A DNA stretch of 64,000 nucleotides from Oscillibacter faecalis_A (GTDB lineage: Bacteria > Bacillota > Clostridia > Oscillospirales > Oscillospiraceae): contig NZ_JARFXX010000002.1 of assembly GCF_029218125.1 (NCBI RefSeq), positions 62,001 to 126,000 on the forward strand, given 5' to 3'. The translations under genes were made by a program, and so were the position numbers. Below are positions 7,329 to 16,398 of this stretch, one piece after another (the first letter of the stretch is position 1; each line of letters starts with the position of its first letter). The notes beneath the pieces were generated by a model. The model saw nothing but the letters and a program-made list of their open reading frames with translations. It made no database searches and was not told where the DNA came from.

Positions 7329-8474
7329 ATGGCAAATTTACTGGATTATCTGGATTGGCGGGGGGACCTGACTCTGCGTCAGAGCCCGTTCAACGAGGTG
7401 GATAACCTGATTTTAGCGGAGCTTTCCTTTATAGACTTCAGCGGCATCGTTCCAGCACCGGGAGAGGGGCCGCGTGTGCCGCTTTGGCAGGCAGCGCAGC
7501 GCTGGCAGGCCGGAAACCGGGGCGAATTGGTCAATATGGGTGTTCTGGTGCCCAACCGCATCCCGGAAATGCTGCGGCGCATGGCGGAAACGCCGCGGTT
7601 CCGGGATATGGAACTGTGTGGCTACCGGGAGCATCTGGACACGGAGCGGGCGGAGCAATTCGCGGCGTTGACCATCCTCTGCGGAGACGGAACGGCCTAT
7701 TTTTCCTTCCGGGGAACAGACGATACGCTGGCGGGCTGGAAGGAGGATTTTTACCTGAGCTGCATGGCAGAGGTCCCGGCGCAGAAAAAGGCGGTGGCGT
7801 ACACAAAGGAAATAGCGCGGCTGTGTCCCCGGCTGAAGCTGCGGCTGGGCGGACACTCCAAGGGCGGCAATTTGGCAGTGTGGGCCGGGGTATTTGCCCC
7901 GGCGGCGGTACAGCGGCGCATCTGTGCGGTATGGTCCAACGATGGGCCGGGCTTCCGGGACGATATATTGTCCCTGCCGCAGCACAGGCGGTTGGAGGAC
8001 CGCATCCACACCATCGTACCCAAGTCCTCGGTGGTGGGAATGCTGCTGGAGCATGAGGAGGACTACACCGTGGTGGACAGCAGCCAGCAGGGCCTGATGC
8101 AGCATGACGGTTTTTCGTGGGAAGTGCGGGGCAATCATTTTGTGCATCTGCACGGCGTTACGCGGCAGGCCCAGCTGACGGACCGGGAGCTGCGGGCGTG
8201 GGTCAGGGAGCTGCCGGTAGCCCGGCGGGAGCAGTTTGTGGACAGCGTGTTCCAAATCTTAGAGGCATCCGGCGCAAAAACACTGACAGACCTGCGGGCG
8301 GAGGGCTTTAAAACGGCGGGGACCATGGTGAAGGCGTTGAAAAATCTGGACAAGGAGACCCGGGAGGCGCTGCTGAGGTTCACCGGCATCCTGTTTATGA
8401 GCAATCTCCGCATGACGCTGGAGGGCTTGCAGGAGGATGCTGAAACGCTGTTAGGCGGCAAAAAGGAAAAATAG
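7329..8474 (+). CDS. DUF2974 (Mbeg1-like) alpha/beta hydrolase
   Basis: The 381-residue cytosolic protein begins MANLLDYLDWRGDLTL, with GGAGG seven bases before ATG. The FRGTDDTLAGWKED strand, the nucleophile elbow GGHSKGGNLAVW (Ser in GHSKG), a later Asp in WSNDGPGF and His in GNHFVHLHG form the lipase-type catalytic triad of the Mbeg1-like family. The substrate is unknown in this family. It lacks a signal peptide. The long in-frame extension upstream of 7329 has no ribosome site and crosses the divergent promoter area. Confidence 0.85.
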   Translation: MANLLDYLDWRGDLTLRQSPFNEVDNLILAELSFIDFSGIVPAPGEGPRVPLWQAAQRWQAGNRGELVNMGVLVPNRIPEMLRRMAETPRFRDMELCGYREHLDTERAEQFAALTILCGDGTAYFSFRGTDDTLAGWKEDFYLSCMAEVPAQKKAVAYTKEIARLCPRLKLRLGGHSKGGNLAVWAGVFAPAAVQRRICAVWSNDGPGFRDDILSLPQHRRLEDRIHTIVPKSSVVGMLLEHEEDYTVVDSSQQGLMQHDGFSWEVRGNHFVHLHGVTRQAQLTDRELRAWVRELPVARREQFVDSVFQILEASGAKTLTDLRAEGFKTAGTMVKALKNLDKETREALLRFTGILFMSNLRMTLEGLQEDAETLLGGKKEK

Positions 8475-8511
8475 AAGCCCATTTGAAATTGTAACGGCGA
8501 ATAGATAGAAA

Positions 8512-8739
8512 GCAGGACGCACCGCTTTCGCAGTGCGTCCTGCTGAGGCTGTCGATAAAGTGATAAATTTTCCGCAACGGTAAGGAAGGGTGTGCGCGGG
8601 AAACCCAAGAAGGGTGTCCTGCGCCATTAAAATCCTAAGTTTTCAGAACTTTTATAAAGTTCTGAAAACTTGCTCAGCGGGGAGAAAAGACTTTTTCGAC
8701 ACGCTGAGCAGGACGCACCGCGAAAGCGGTGCGTCCTGC
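8512..8739 (+). repeat. Structured intergenic repeat, copy 1, bracketed by twin hairpins
   Basis: The core 8549-8707 is about 85 to 90 percent identical by eye to 53754-53911 and matches the reverse strand at 34099-34361. It contains a conserved block around GCGCGGGAAACCCAAGAAGGG, an AT-rich hairpin (8639-8669) and a terminal stem CTCAGCG/CGCTGAG. Two nearly identical 32-base hairpins (8512-8543 and 8708-8739, stem GCAGGACGCAC) flank it and may be the terminators of the convergent genes. No protein is encoded. Confidence 0.75.
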
Positions 8740-8753
8740 TGTGTCTGGCATTG

Positions 8754-10964
8754 TTATACGTTGGCGGTGTCCCGCTCTTTCTCCTTGGCAGGGGCGGCCT
8801 CCGGCGCGGATTGCTCCGGCAGAGTCGCCTCGTCCGTAGAAGCGGGCTGAGCAATCGCCTTTTTGGACGCCTTGGCAATGCGGGGCTTTTGGGGCGGCGC
8901 GGGCGTCCGCCAGTGGAGCGTGGTTTTGTTGAACACCGGCTCGCAGACATACAGCACGGCGGGCATGACCAGAAGGCAGATGCACGCGGAGATCAGCGCG
9001 CCCCGGGCCAGCATGATGCAGATGGCGCCGATGAGGTCGATAGAGGACACAAAGGACACGCCCAGCGTGGCGCAGAACAGCACCAGCGCGCTGGTAATGA
9101 TAGAGGCGTCAGAGGAATCCGCCGCGATGCGGATGGCCTCTATGCGGCTCTTGCCGCTTTGCAGCTCCTCCTGAAAGCGGGAGGACATCAAAATAGCGTA
9201 GTCCACGGTAGCGCCCAGCTGCACGCAGCTGATGATGGTGGGAGCAATGAAGGGCGTGGAGGCCCCGGAAAAGTAGCAGAAGCCCTGATTGAGAAAAATG
9301 GCCAGCTCAATCGTGGCCACCAGCACCGCCGGAATGGAAATGGACTTGAACGCCCATGCCACGATGAGGAAAATGCAGGCGATGGAAAGGTAGTTCGCCA
9401 CCACAAAGTCCACGGCGGTGGTGTCGATGAGGTCGCGGTACATGGCGCCCTCGCCGGTGATCATGGCGTGCTCATCGTATTCTTTCAAAATGGCGTTCAT
9501 TTCGTCCAGTTGGCCGGAAACGGCGTCGGTAGCGGGCTCGTAGCTGGAGTTGACCATCATGAGCTGATAGCCGCCCTGCTTGAGCATATCCTTCACGGCG
9601 TCCGGGATGAAGAAATCCGGGATGCCGGTCCCCAGTATTTTGTGGTAGGAGACCACAGAGGTGATACCCTTGAGCTGCTCCATCCGGGTCTCAATATCTG
9701 ACATTTCCGCAGGCGTCAGATCGTCCCGCAGAACGATGAAGTGAGAGGTGGCCATGTCGAAATCGTCCTTGAGCTTTTCGTTGGAGACAATAGAGGGCAG
9801 GTCCCGGGGCAGGGACTCGTCCAGCTTGTAGTAGATTCCGGCGTGGGACTGAGCGTAGTAGGCAGGGATGAACAAGAGGATGAACAGCACCATAATGGCC
9901 CTGTGGTGCCGGAGGACAAAGGTGTTCATCCGGTCAAAGCTGGGAAGAAGGCTTCTGTGCTTGTGCTTGGTGATCTGCTTATCGAAAATCAGCACAAGGC
10001 TCGGCAGTACCAGAATCACGGTGGCTACGCCCAGCACCACGCCCTTGGCCATGACGATGCCAATGTCCCGCCCCAGTGTCAGCCGCATGACGCACAGGGC
10101 CAGGAAGCCTGCGATGGTGGTTACGCTGGAGGAGGACAGGGAGCGGAACGCGGCAACAATGGCGGCGGCCATGGCGTCCCGGTTATCCGTATAGTTGGCC
10201 CGCTCCTCCTCGTAGCGGTGGTAGAGGAAAATGGAGTAGTCCATGGTGACGCCTAATTGCAGCACGGCGGCAATGGCCTTGGTGATGTAGGAAATCTCGC
10301 CTAAGAATATGTTGCTGCCGAAATTGTAAATGACCGCAAAGCCGATGCTGGCAAGGAAGATAAAGGGCAGCACCGTGGATTCCAGTGTCAGCAGCATGGC
10401 GCAGAGGGCCAGCAGCACCGCAAGGCCTACGAACATGGGAAGCTCGCTATCCATCAGGTCGCGGGTATCCTTGATGACCACGGAGAAGCCCGCCAAAAAG
10501 CATTTTTCGTTGCAGATCTTTCGCACCTGCTCAATGCACTCCATGGTTTCGTCCGATGCGCCGGGATGGCTGTACTGAATAATCATCATGGTAGCGTCCC
10601 CGGCGAAGAACATATCCCGGAAATTGGCGGGAATCATATCCGTGGGGATTTGGATACCCATGAGATTGCTGATCCAGATGGCGTTGGAAACACCGTCAAT
10701 GGCCTTGATGTCATTGATGAGGCTGTTGGTGTATCCGGCGGGCATATTTTCCACAATGAGCATACTGGTAGCCGCCATTTTGAATGGCTCCTCCAGCAGC
10801 TTCTCACCCTGTGAGGACTCGAGATCCTCCGGAAGATAGGAGAGAATATCATAGTTGATGCGGGTAGAGATATAGCCGATAGCGGCGGGAATGAGCATGA
10901 TCACAGCCGCCAGCGCCACCAGCCGCGGCTTTCGGGTCAGCCATTTGGCAAGTCGTTCGATCAT
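8754..10964 (-). CDS. RND-superfamily exporter, MMPL/YdfJ type
   Basis: The 736-residue inner-membrane protein has the duplicated MMPL plan. TM1 at about 14-31 is followed by an external domain, then five TM segments (about 170-370). A second TM (about 350-370) and external domain are followed by the final five TM (about 515-690). An SSD-like core ATMDYSIFLYHRYEEERA recurs as GATVDYAILMSSRFQEEL, the usual internal repeat. Such proteins export lipids or hydrophobic drugs by proton-motive force. The C-terminal 60 residues are Pro/Ala/Lys-rich and cytosolic. The start lies four bases before the end of the upstream secreted-protein gene, so they form one operon, opposite a TetR gene. Confidence 0.9.
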   Translation of the reverse strand: MIERLAKWLTRKPRLVALAAVIMLIPAAIGYISTRINYDILSYLPEDLESSQGEKLLEEPFKMAATSMLIVENMPAGYTNSLINDIKAIDGVSNAIWISNLMGIQIPTDMIPANFRDMFFAGDATMMIIQYSHPGASDETMECIEQVRKICNEKCFLAGFSVVIKDTRDLMDSELPMFVGLAVLLALCAMLLTLESTVLPFIFLASIGFAVIYNFGSNIFLGEISYITKAIAAVLQLGVTMDYSIFLYHRYEEERANYTDNRDAMAAAIVAAFRSLSSSSVTTIAGFLALCVMRLTLGRDIGIVMAKGVVLGVATVILVLPSLVLIFDKQITKHKHRSLLPSFDRMNTFVLRHHRAIMVLFILLFIPAYYAQSHAGIYYKLDESLPRDLPSIVSNEKLKDDFDMATSHFIVLRDDLTPAEMSDIETRMEQLKGITSVVSYHKILGTGIPDFFIPDAVKDMLKQGGYQLMMVNSSYEPATDAVSGQLDEMNAILKEYDEHAMITGEGAMYRDLIDTTAVDFVVANYLSIACIFLIVAWAFKSISIPAVLVATIELAIFLNQGFCYFSGASTPFIAPTIISCVQLGATVDYAILMSSRFQEELQSGKSRIEAIRIAADSSDASIITSALVLFCATLGVSFVSSIDLIGAICIMLARGALISACICLLVMPAVLYVCEPVFNKTTLHWRTPAPPQKPRIAKASKKAIAQPASTDEATLPEQSAPEAAPAKEKERDTANV

Positions 10965-10967
10965 GAC

Positions 10968-13900
10968 TCAGTCCTTTCCGCCGAACAGGCCGGTGACAGC
11001 GGCCCAGAGGTCCTTGAACATCTGGGCGATACGGCCCCAGAATGTGGTCTTCTCTGCCGCTGCAGCTGCCGCTTCCTCCTCATCCTCCTCCGGCTCTGTG
11101 ATCTCCTGTGTGCGGATGAGGACCTGAATGCTCTGGGGGGCGGGGTTGCGGCTGTCCGTCAGGGAAACGGCCTCGGCGGTGGCGTCCATCAACAGGAGAT
11201 TGTTGACATCGCCGGTGTATTCGTCCCACGTGTCCTCAATGATCTCGCAGATGCTCGTCTTGGCGTCCTTGATCTCACCGGCAGTGCTCATGGTGCGGGC
11301 CGCGCCCCGGAGCACGGAGGCCAGCGCCTCAAGGGACTGCTTCGTACCGGCATCCAGCGGTGTGCCCGCTGCCTTCAGCAGCGCCTCGGTGTCTGTGACC
11401 AGCTTCTGCGTGTCCCGGATGGCCTTGTTGGCGCTGACGCTGAGGCTGCTGACGGTTTTCAGCGTTTCCTGCAGGGTCGGCTCGTACTCATCCAGAAGGT
11501 CCTGCAATTCCTCGGCATCCTTGAGAATGCTCCGCAGTTCGCCGCTGGCACCGGAGAGCGCTGACGTCAGGTCTTCGGCCTTATTCAGCAGAGAGGTCAG
11601 TTCACTCAACCGGGCGCAGAGCGCGGCCAAATCGTCAATGACCCGGCCGGTGGGCTTGGCGATATTGTCCATGGTGGTATATAGGCCGCTTTGCAGGTCC
11701 TTGATTTGCTTGGTGGCGCTGTCCAATCCTCCTGCAATCAGGTCGATGGCTGCTCCGCCTACGCTTTCGGATTCGCCGGGAGTGGCTGCAGTGGAACCGC
11801 CGGTTTCGCCCTTGCCTCCGTCTGCGCCGGTTTCACCGCCCTCTGTGGTTGTGGCATTATTATCGCCGGTGGTAACGCTGCCAGCACCGGTATTGCCGGT
11901 TTCACCCTCATTGCCGTTCGTGCCGTTTTCACCGCCCTCTGCGGGGGCGGACGGGGTGCTGCCATCGCCGGTGGTGTCATTGCTATCGCCGGAAGCGTTG
12001 TTCTGGCTGTTATTGTCACTGCTGCCGGTACTGCCGGAGCCGGAATCGGAACTGCCGGAGGAAGAACTGCCGGAGGAAGAACTGCCGGAGGAAGAACTGC
12101 CGGAGGAAGAACTGCCGGAACCGGTTATATTGCCGCTGTTGTTACCGGCGTTGGTGTTCGAGCCAGCGTCGGAACCGCCGCCGGATGGGCTTTCGCTGCC
12201 GGAATTGGAGCCGCTGTCCGAAACAGAACCGCTGTCGGAGCCACTGCCCTCCTCGGGATCATTTTGCAGCAGCTCACCGGTGATGGTGGTAGTACCAGCG
12301 TCTGTCTTCAACTTGCCGCTGGCATACAGCAGCCAGAGGTCGGCGGTCTGCTTGGCGTCGGCGGGACTCTGCCCCAGTACCTTCTGACAGAATGTTTGGA
12401 AGCTCATGGCCTCCTTGGACTGATAGGCTTGTTCCAGTGCGGGTAAATATTGAATCGCCGCCTTTATGCCGATGATGTTAGCTTCAATTTCAGCTTTTTC
12501 ATCTTCTGTGGCCGCCGCAGCATAAGCAAGCTCAAGCTTTGTCAGTTGTCCCTTCAATGCGGTGGTCGCCGCGTCTACGGAACCGGCTGCCATAGCGCCC
12601 GCTGCCACCTTGGCCAGACTCGCTGCCTGTGTTTCTTCCAGACCTTGCTTTTTCAGGACAAGGGTATAATAGGTCTGCCGGTCGGAAGCATAGGCGCTGT
12701 GGGCCGCCTTCAGTTGCTCAATGGTCTTGCTGCCAACGCCCTGTACATTGTCGATGGCTTCGGTGGTGTCCTTCTTCACAGTGCTGCCGGTGACGCCCAG
12801 CGCGTTCCGCAGAGACACCAGACTGCCGCTGAGCTTGCTGCAGGCGCTGAGAACATCGCGCAGATCGCCGGTGCTTTCCAGCCGGTCCAGCGCGTCCTCA
12901 AGGTCCTCCAGCTCGTCCCGGAGGTCGCTGGAGGTATTGCTCATGCTGTTCAGGACGGATTTGGAATCGGAAATGGTGCGGCTCAGCGTTTCAATTTGCC
13001 CCTCCACCGGGTCCAAAAGCTCGGACAGGTTGGAAAGGTCCTCCCGCAGAGCGTCGGTCCCATCATAGAGAACGCCCTTGCCGCCCGAGAAGATGCCCCG
13101 GGCCTCGTTTAGTTTATCCAAGCCGCTGGCGGAGGCGTTGAGGCTGCCGGTCATGGAATACAGCGCGTCCAGCAGAGAATCAAGGCTTCCGGAGAGCTTA
13201 TTGTAGTTGTCCTCAAGGTCATCCTTGCGCTCGGAGAGCTTGGCAATCTCCTCCAGCTGGCTCAGCGTGGCGGGGACCAGCATGAACGTCAGTCCGCCGA
13301 AGGAGAAATCCTCGCTGCCGACCCGGATGGTGTAGTGGCACTCCTCGCCGGGCAGGCCGATGAACAGCACAGCTCGCAGATTGCCGATGAGCTGCACCTG
13401 TGCACCGGGGGCCTCAAGGGAGAGAATATCGTCCTGATTGAAAATGGCCATGGCCTCCAGCGTGTAGTTGTTCCGGGCGTACTCGATAGCGTCCGGGTTG
13501 GGAATGGCGTCCAGATTGATTTCCACAACGCCGGTTTTTCCGGCCAGTTCCTCGGCGCGGGTGGGAACGCCGTTGAGCTTGTAGCTGACAGCCAGCGTCC
13601 ACGGCAGCGCCTCAAAGGGACGGGTGGTCTTACCCTCAAAATAGAAATGAGAGGGCGCCGTGCCGGCGTCAAAGCGGAAGGTGGTCATGCCGCCAGCGGA
13701 GGAGGGAACGGTCCCGTCCGTCAGGTTCAGCACCTCGTCATACTGGCCGTAGTCCGTTAGGGTGGAATAGCCGTTGGTGAGATAGCTTTTCACCACACTG
13801 CCCTCCGTCAGATTGCCATAGTAATCCGTCATGGCATAATAGGCCTCATCATAGACGGGGGACACGCCGTTATCCACTGCGGACACGGGGACAGAACTCA

Positions 13901-13976
13901 ACGCCAGCAGGGCGGAGAGGACGCAGCTTCCGAAGCGGAGAAGCTGCCGTTTCGCGGTTCTTACTGGATGACGCAT
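10968..13976 (-). CDS. Giant secreted coiled-coil protein partnered with the MMPL exporter
   Basis: The 1002-residue product starts with a signal peptide (FGSCVLSALLALSSVPVSAV). A globular N-terminal domain (about 35-235) is followed by long coiled coils (about 240-400 and 420-540), a Ser/Gly/Asn/Thr low-complexity linker (about 570-740, with SSSSG repeats), a further coiled coil (about 750-930) and a C-terminal aromatic amphipathic tail FWGRIAQMFKDLWAAV that could sit on or in the membrane. The layout resembles periplasmic-adaptor-like or YhgE/Pip-like partners of MMPL exporters in Firmicutes. The function is inferred from the operon. AAAAGGAAG precedes the ATG. I do not recognise a named family. 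Confidence 0.75.
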   Translation of the reverse strand: MRHPVRTAKRQLLRFGSCVLSALLALSSVPVSAVDNGVSPVYDEAYYAMTDYYGNLTEGSVVKSYLTNGYSTLTDYGQYDEVLNLTDGTVPSSAGGMTTFRFDAGTAPSHFYFEGKTTRPFEALPWTLAVSYKLNGVPTRAEELAGKTGVVEINLDAIPNPDAIEYARNNYTLEAMAIFNQDDILSLEAPGAQVQLIGNLRAVLFIGLPGEECHYTIRVGSEDFSFGGLTFMLVPATLSQLEEIAKLSERKDDLEDNYNKLSGSLDSLLDALYSMTGSLNASASGLDKLNEARGIFSGGKGVLYDGTDALREDLSNLSELLDPVEGQIETLSRTISDSKSVLNSMSNTSSDLRDELEDLEDALDRLESTGDLRDVLSACSKLSGSLVSLRNALGVTGSTVKKDTTEAIDNVQGVGSKTIEQLKAAHSAYASDRQTYYTLVLKKQGLEETQAASLAKVAAGAMAAGSVDAATTALKGQLTKLELAYAAAATEDEKAEIEANIIGIKAAIQYLPALEQAYQSKEAMSFQTFCQKVLGQSPADAKQTADLWLLYASGKLKTDAGTTTITGELLQNDPEEGSGSDSGSVSDSGSNSGSESPSGGGSDAGSNTNAGNNSGNITGSGSSSSGSSSSGSSSSGSSSSGSSDSGSGSTGSSDNNSQNNASGDSNDTTGDGSTPSAPAEGGENGTNGNEGETGNTGAGSVTTGDNNATTTEGGETGADGGKGETGGSTAATPGESESVGGAAIDLIAGGLDSATKQIKDLQSGLYTTMDNIAKPTGRVIDDLAALCARLSELTSLLNKAEDLTSALSGASGELRSILKDAEELQDLLDEYEPTLQETLKTVSSLSVSANKAIRDTQKLVTDTEALLKAAGTPLDAGTKQSLEALASVLRGAARTMSTAGEIKDAKTSICEIIEDTWDEYTGDVNNLLLMDATAEAVSLTDSRNPAPQSIQVLIRTQEITEPEEDEEEAAAAAAEKTTFWGRIAQMFKDLWAAVTGLFGGKD
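12049..12120 (-). repeat. 15-bp tandem repeat encoding SSSSG units
   Basis: The unit GAACTGCCGGAGGAA (plus strand) occurs four times in perfect tandem from 12049, plus a partial fifth copy. It lies in the Ser/Gly linker of the secreted protein. Being 15 bases long it preserves frame and could vary in number by slippage. Confidence 0.9.
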
Positions 13977-14179
13977 GGCATTTTCTTCCTTTTACACACA
14001 ATTTTTGCGGGAGCTTGCCGGGGGCTTCTCTTATAATATCAGTTTACCAGCTTCTTCCGGGGAAGAATATGGACATACCTTGGCCTGTGCCTGATTCTAT
14101 GGAGAGCGCCGCTGAGAAAATTTGGGCGGTTTCGAGAAATTGCCTGAATTTTCAGTAAAGGCGCCGTTAAAAATTTTCC

Positions 14180-14266
14180 TTGAAGTGGAAGCTGCTTTCA
14201 GTGTATAATCAACACATCATACCATCAGTTGATAAGGGCATATTTGCCCTTGTCAACTGATGGTAT
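14180..14266 (+). promoter_or_regulatory. tetR promoter and long palindromic operator
   Basis: TTGAAG (14180-14185), 18 bases, TATAAT (14204-14209). Just downstream an inverted repeat spans 14219-14266, with 22 of 22 positions pairing except one and a four-base centre, placed over the expected transcript start. A TetR dimer bound here would repress its own gene and possibly the divergent exporter operon. Confidence 0.75.
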
Positions 14267-14293
14267 ATAAAAGAGAAAAATTGGAGGAAAAAC

Positions 14294-14866
14294 ATGGCGC
14301 AGGAAACAAAAAATGCCATCCGGCGGGCGTTTATCCGGCTGCTCAACGAGCGCCCCATTGATAAGATCTCCATTAAGGATATTGCGGAGACCGGCGCGGT
14401 GAACCGCAATACCTTTTACTATTATTACGCGGATATTTATGCACTGGTAGAGGATATTTTTGAGATGGAGGCTGCGGATTTTCTGACGAAAATGCGACGG
14501 TACGAGAGCTGGCAGGAGGCGTTTCTGGACGCCACGGACTTTGCCATGCAAAATAAGCGGGCGGTGTTTCACCTTTATAATTCCGCCAATCAGGGCACAC
14601 TGCGGCGCTATTACCACAAGGTCATTTTAGGAGCCATGATGACCTATGTGCAGGGACAGGCCGAGGGTCTGACAGTACAGGAGGAGGACATCCGGGTGCT
14701 GGCGGAATTTTACTCCGCCGCGCTGGAGGGCCTGACTGCTCTGTGGCTTCAGGACGGGATGAAATATGACGCGGAGGCGTACATCGACCACCTGGGGCGG
14801 CTACTGGACGGAAATATCCGGTTGGCGCTGGAGCGCGAAAGCAGCCGCAGCGAGAACGCCGGATAA
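14294..14866 (+). CDS. TetR-family regulator of the exporter operon
   Basis: The 190-residue protein has an N-terminal TetR domain: AFIRLLNERPIDKISIKDIAE, then the recognition helix TGAVNRNTFYYYYADIYALV. The C-terminal half matches the TetR_C-type ligand domain seen in Firmicutes regulators near MMPL and YhgE-like exporters. GGAGG lies eight bases before ATG. The gene is divergent from the secreted-protein/MMPL operon and follows a large palindrome, which supports local, ligand-relieved repression. The inducer is unknown. Confidence 0.9.
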   Translation: MAQETKNAIRRAFIRLLNERPIDKISIKDIAETGAVNRNTFYYYYADIYALVEDIFEMEAADFLTKMRRYESWQEAFLDATDFAMQNKRAVFHLYNSANQGTLRRYYHKVILGAMMTYVQGQAEGLTVQEEDIRVLAEFYSAALEGLTALWLQDGMKYDAEAYIDHLGRLLDGNIRLALERESSRSENAG

Positions 14867-14876
14867 AAATAAAAGA

Positions 14877-14912
14877 AAATCCCCATTGGGTCAGACCCAA
14901 TGGGGATTTTTT
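14877..14912. terminator. Convergent terminator tetR / MATE
   Basis: A perfect inverted repeat AAAATCCCCATTGGGT with its complement around a three-base loop is followed by a T-run on both strands. It serves the regulator gene and the converging MATE gene. Confidence 0.9.
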
Positions 14913-16251
14913 ATGCGTCCTTCCACTGCTTTCGGCAGCGGACATACCAGAAGCCGCACAGCAGAATTTGAATGAGAGTGGAGCAGGGGGAGGACAGCCC
15001 CAAGGCAAAGATGGAGCCGGGCAGCAGACGGCTGATGAGAAACGCCAGCGGCAGGCGAATCCCCACGGCACCCAGTAGACCCTGCACCATGACAAAGAGC
15101 GTCTGGCCGCAGCCGTTGAAATAACCCACAAAGCAAAAGAGGAAGCTGGTGAACAGGCAGTCGATGGCGTAGGCCTTCAGATATTCCCATGCGGCGGCAA
15201 TGACCGCCGCGTCATCAACGAACAGGCCCACCAGAATATCGCCGTGAAAAAATGTGAACCAGCCCATGATGAAACCTGCCGCAAGGGAGGTCGCCACGCC
15301 GCACCAGAGCGCCCGGGCGGCGCGGCGCGCCTGCCCCGCGCCGATGTTCTGGGCCACGAAGGCGGACATGGACTGCATATAGGCCGAGGGGACCAGCATC
15401 ACAAAGGCGCACAGCTTTTCCGCCACGCCCACACCGGCGGAGGGAACGGTGCCCATGGAGTTTGCGATGCCGATGATGGCAAGAAACGAAAGGCTTACCA
15501 GCAGGTCCTGCAGGGCCACCGGACTGCCCAAGCGCAAAATCTGCCGGATGAGGGCGGCGTCCGGGCGGATGTCGCCCCGTTCCAGCGTAAAGGGCAGCTT
15601 GCGGCGGCGAATCAAAATCAGGGAAAGGGCCACGCTGATGGCCTGCGCCGCCACGGTGGCATAGGCCGCTCCGGCTACGCCCATGTGAAAGCCGCCCACC
15701 AGCAGCAGGTCACCGGCAATGTTGCAGATACAGGCGATCAGCACCGTAATGAGGGGCATAACAGAATCACCGATGCCCCGGAAAATACTGCCGAGAATGT
15801 TGTAGGCCACGATGAATACCGCACCGGCAGAGCAGATGCGGGTGTAGGCCACTGTGCCGGAAAAGGCGTCCACCGGGGCGTGCATGATGGCGGCGGTCTG
15901 GGGCGCGGCCAGCAGCATCACCACCGTGACCACTGCGGCAACGATGGCAAACAGGCAGATGCCGCAGCCTACGGCGCGCCCGGCCTCCCGGAGATTGCAC
16001 TCACCGATGCGCTGTCCCAGCAGCACGGTCACGCCCATGGCAAGCCCTGTGATGACAATGGTGATGGACTGCATGATCTGGCCGCCGGTGGACACGGCGG
16101 AGATGTCCGCCGCCGTGCCGAAGCGCCCCACAACCTGTAAATCAACGGCACCGTACATGGCCTGAAGCAGCAAGGCCAGCAGCACCGGCAGCGCAAAGCG
16201 CAGCAGAAGGGGTAAAATCGGTCCCTTGGTAAAATCGTGTTGTTGCTCCAT
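14911..16251 (-). CDS. MATE-family efflux transporter (1)
   Basis: The 446-residue membrane protein has about twelve TM segments in two MatE halves (about 10-220 and 235-440). The N-terminus FTKGPILPLLLRFALPVLL and the GTAADISAVSTGGQIM region are typical of Firmicutes MATE proteins that export cationic drugs or metabolites using Na+ or H+. The stop codon overlaps the convergent terminator. A stem-loop with a T-run (16288-16330) lies between it and the upstream EamA gene, so it is probably transcribed separately. Confidence 0.92.
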   Translation of the reverse strand: MEQQHDFTKGPILPLLLRFALPVLLALLLQAMYGAVDLQVVGRFGTAADISAVSTGGQIMQSITIVITGLAMGVTVLLGQRIGECNLREAGRAVGCGICLFAIVAAVVTVVMLLAAPQTAAIMHAPVDAFSGTVAYTRICSAGAVFIVAYNILGSIFRGIGDSVMPLITVLIACICNIAGDLLLVGGFHMGVAGAAYATVAAQAISVALSLILIRRRKLPFTLERGDIRPDAALIRQILRLGSPVALQDLLVSLSFLAIIGIANSMGTVPSAGVGVAEKLCAFVMLVPSAYMQSMSAFVAQNIGAGQARRAARALWCGVATSLAAGFIMGWFTFFHGDILVGLFVDDAAVIAAAWEYLKAYAIDCLFTSFLFCFVGYFNGCGQTLFVMVQGLLGAVGIRLPLAFLISRLLPGSIFALGLSSPCSTLIQILLCGFWYVRCRKQWKDA

Positions 16252-16287
16252 AAATCAAACCTCCCGAACGAAGAATGTTTTTCCAAC

Positions 16288-16330
16288 AAAAAAGCCGGAT
16301 AAGATTCCGGGCGCACCCGGCATCTTATCC
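16288..16330 (-). terminator. Terminator downstream of the EamA gene
   Basis: On the minus strand GGATAAGAT pairs with ATCTTATCC around a GC-rich inner hairpin, followed by GGC and six T. Because it is only 40 bases ahead of the MATE start it could also act as an attenuator, but no alternative fold is obvious. Confidence 0.75.
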
Positions 16331-16398
16331 AGCCTTGCAATTACGATCACAGACCCTCCGATGACTGCCGGTAACTCTATCACATTCCGGCGGGAAAG

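Noticed and set aside
12049..12120. Possible CRISPR-like or regulatory tandem array
   Set aside because: The 15-bp units are contiguous without spacers and are explained by SSSSG codons.
11128..12387. Long open frame on the plus strand opposite the secreted protein
   Set aside because: It is the shadow of Ser/Gly-rich codons in the real minus-strand gene. It lacks a ribosome site and gives a Pro/Leu/Glu repeat product with no known features.
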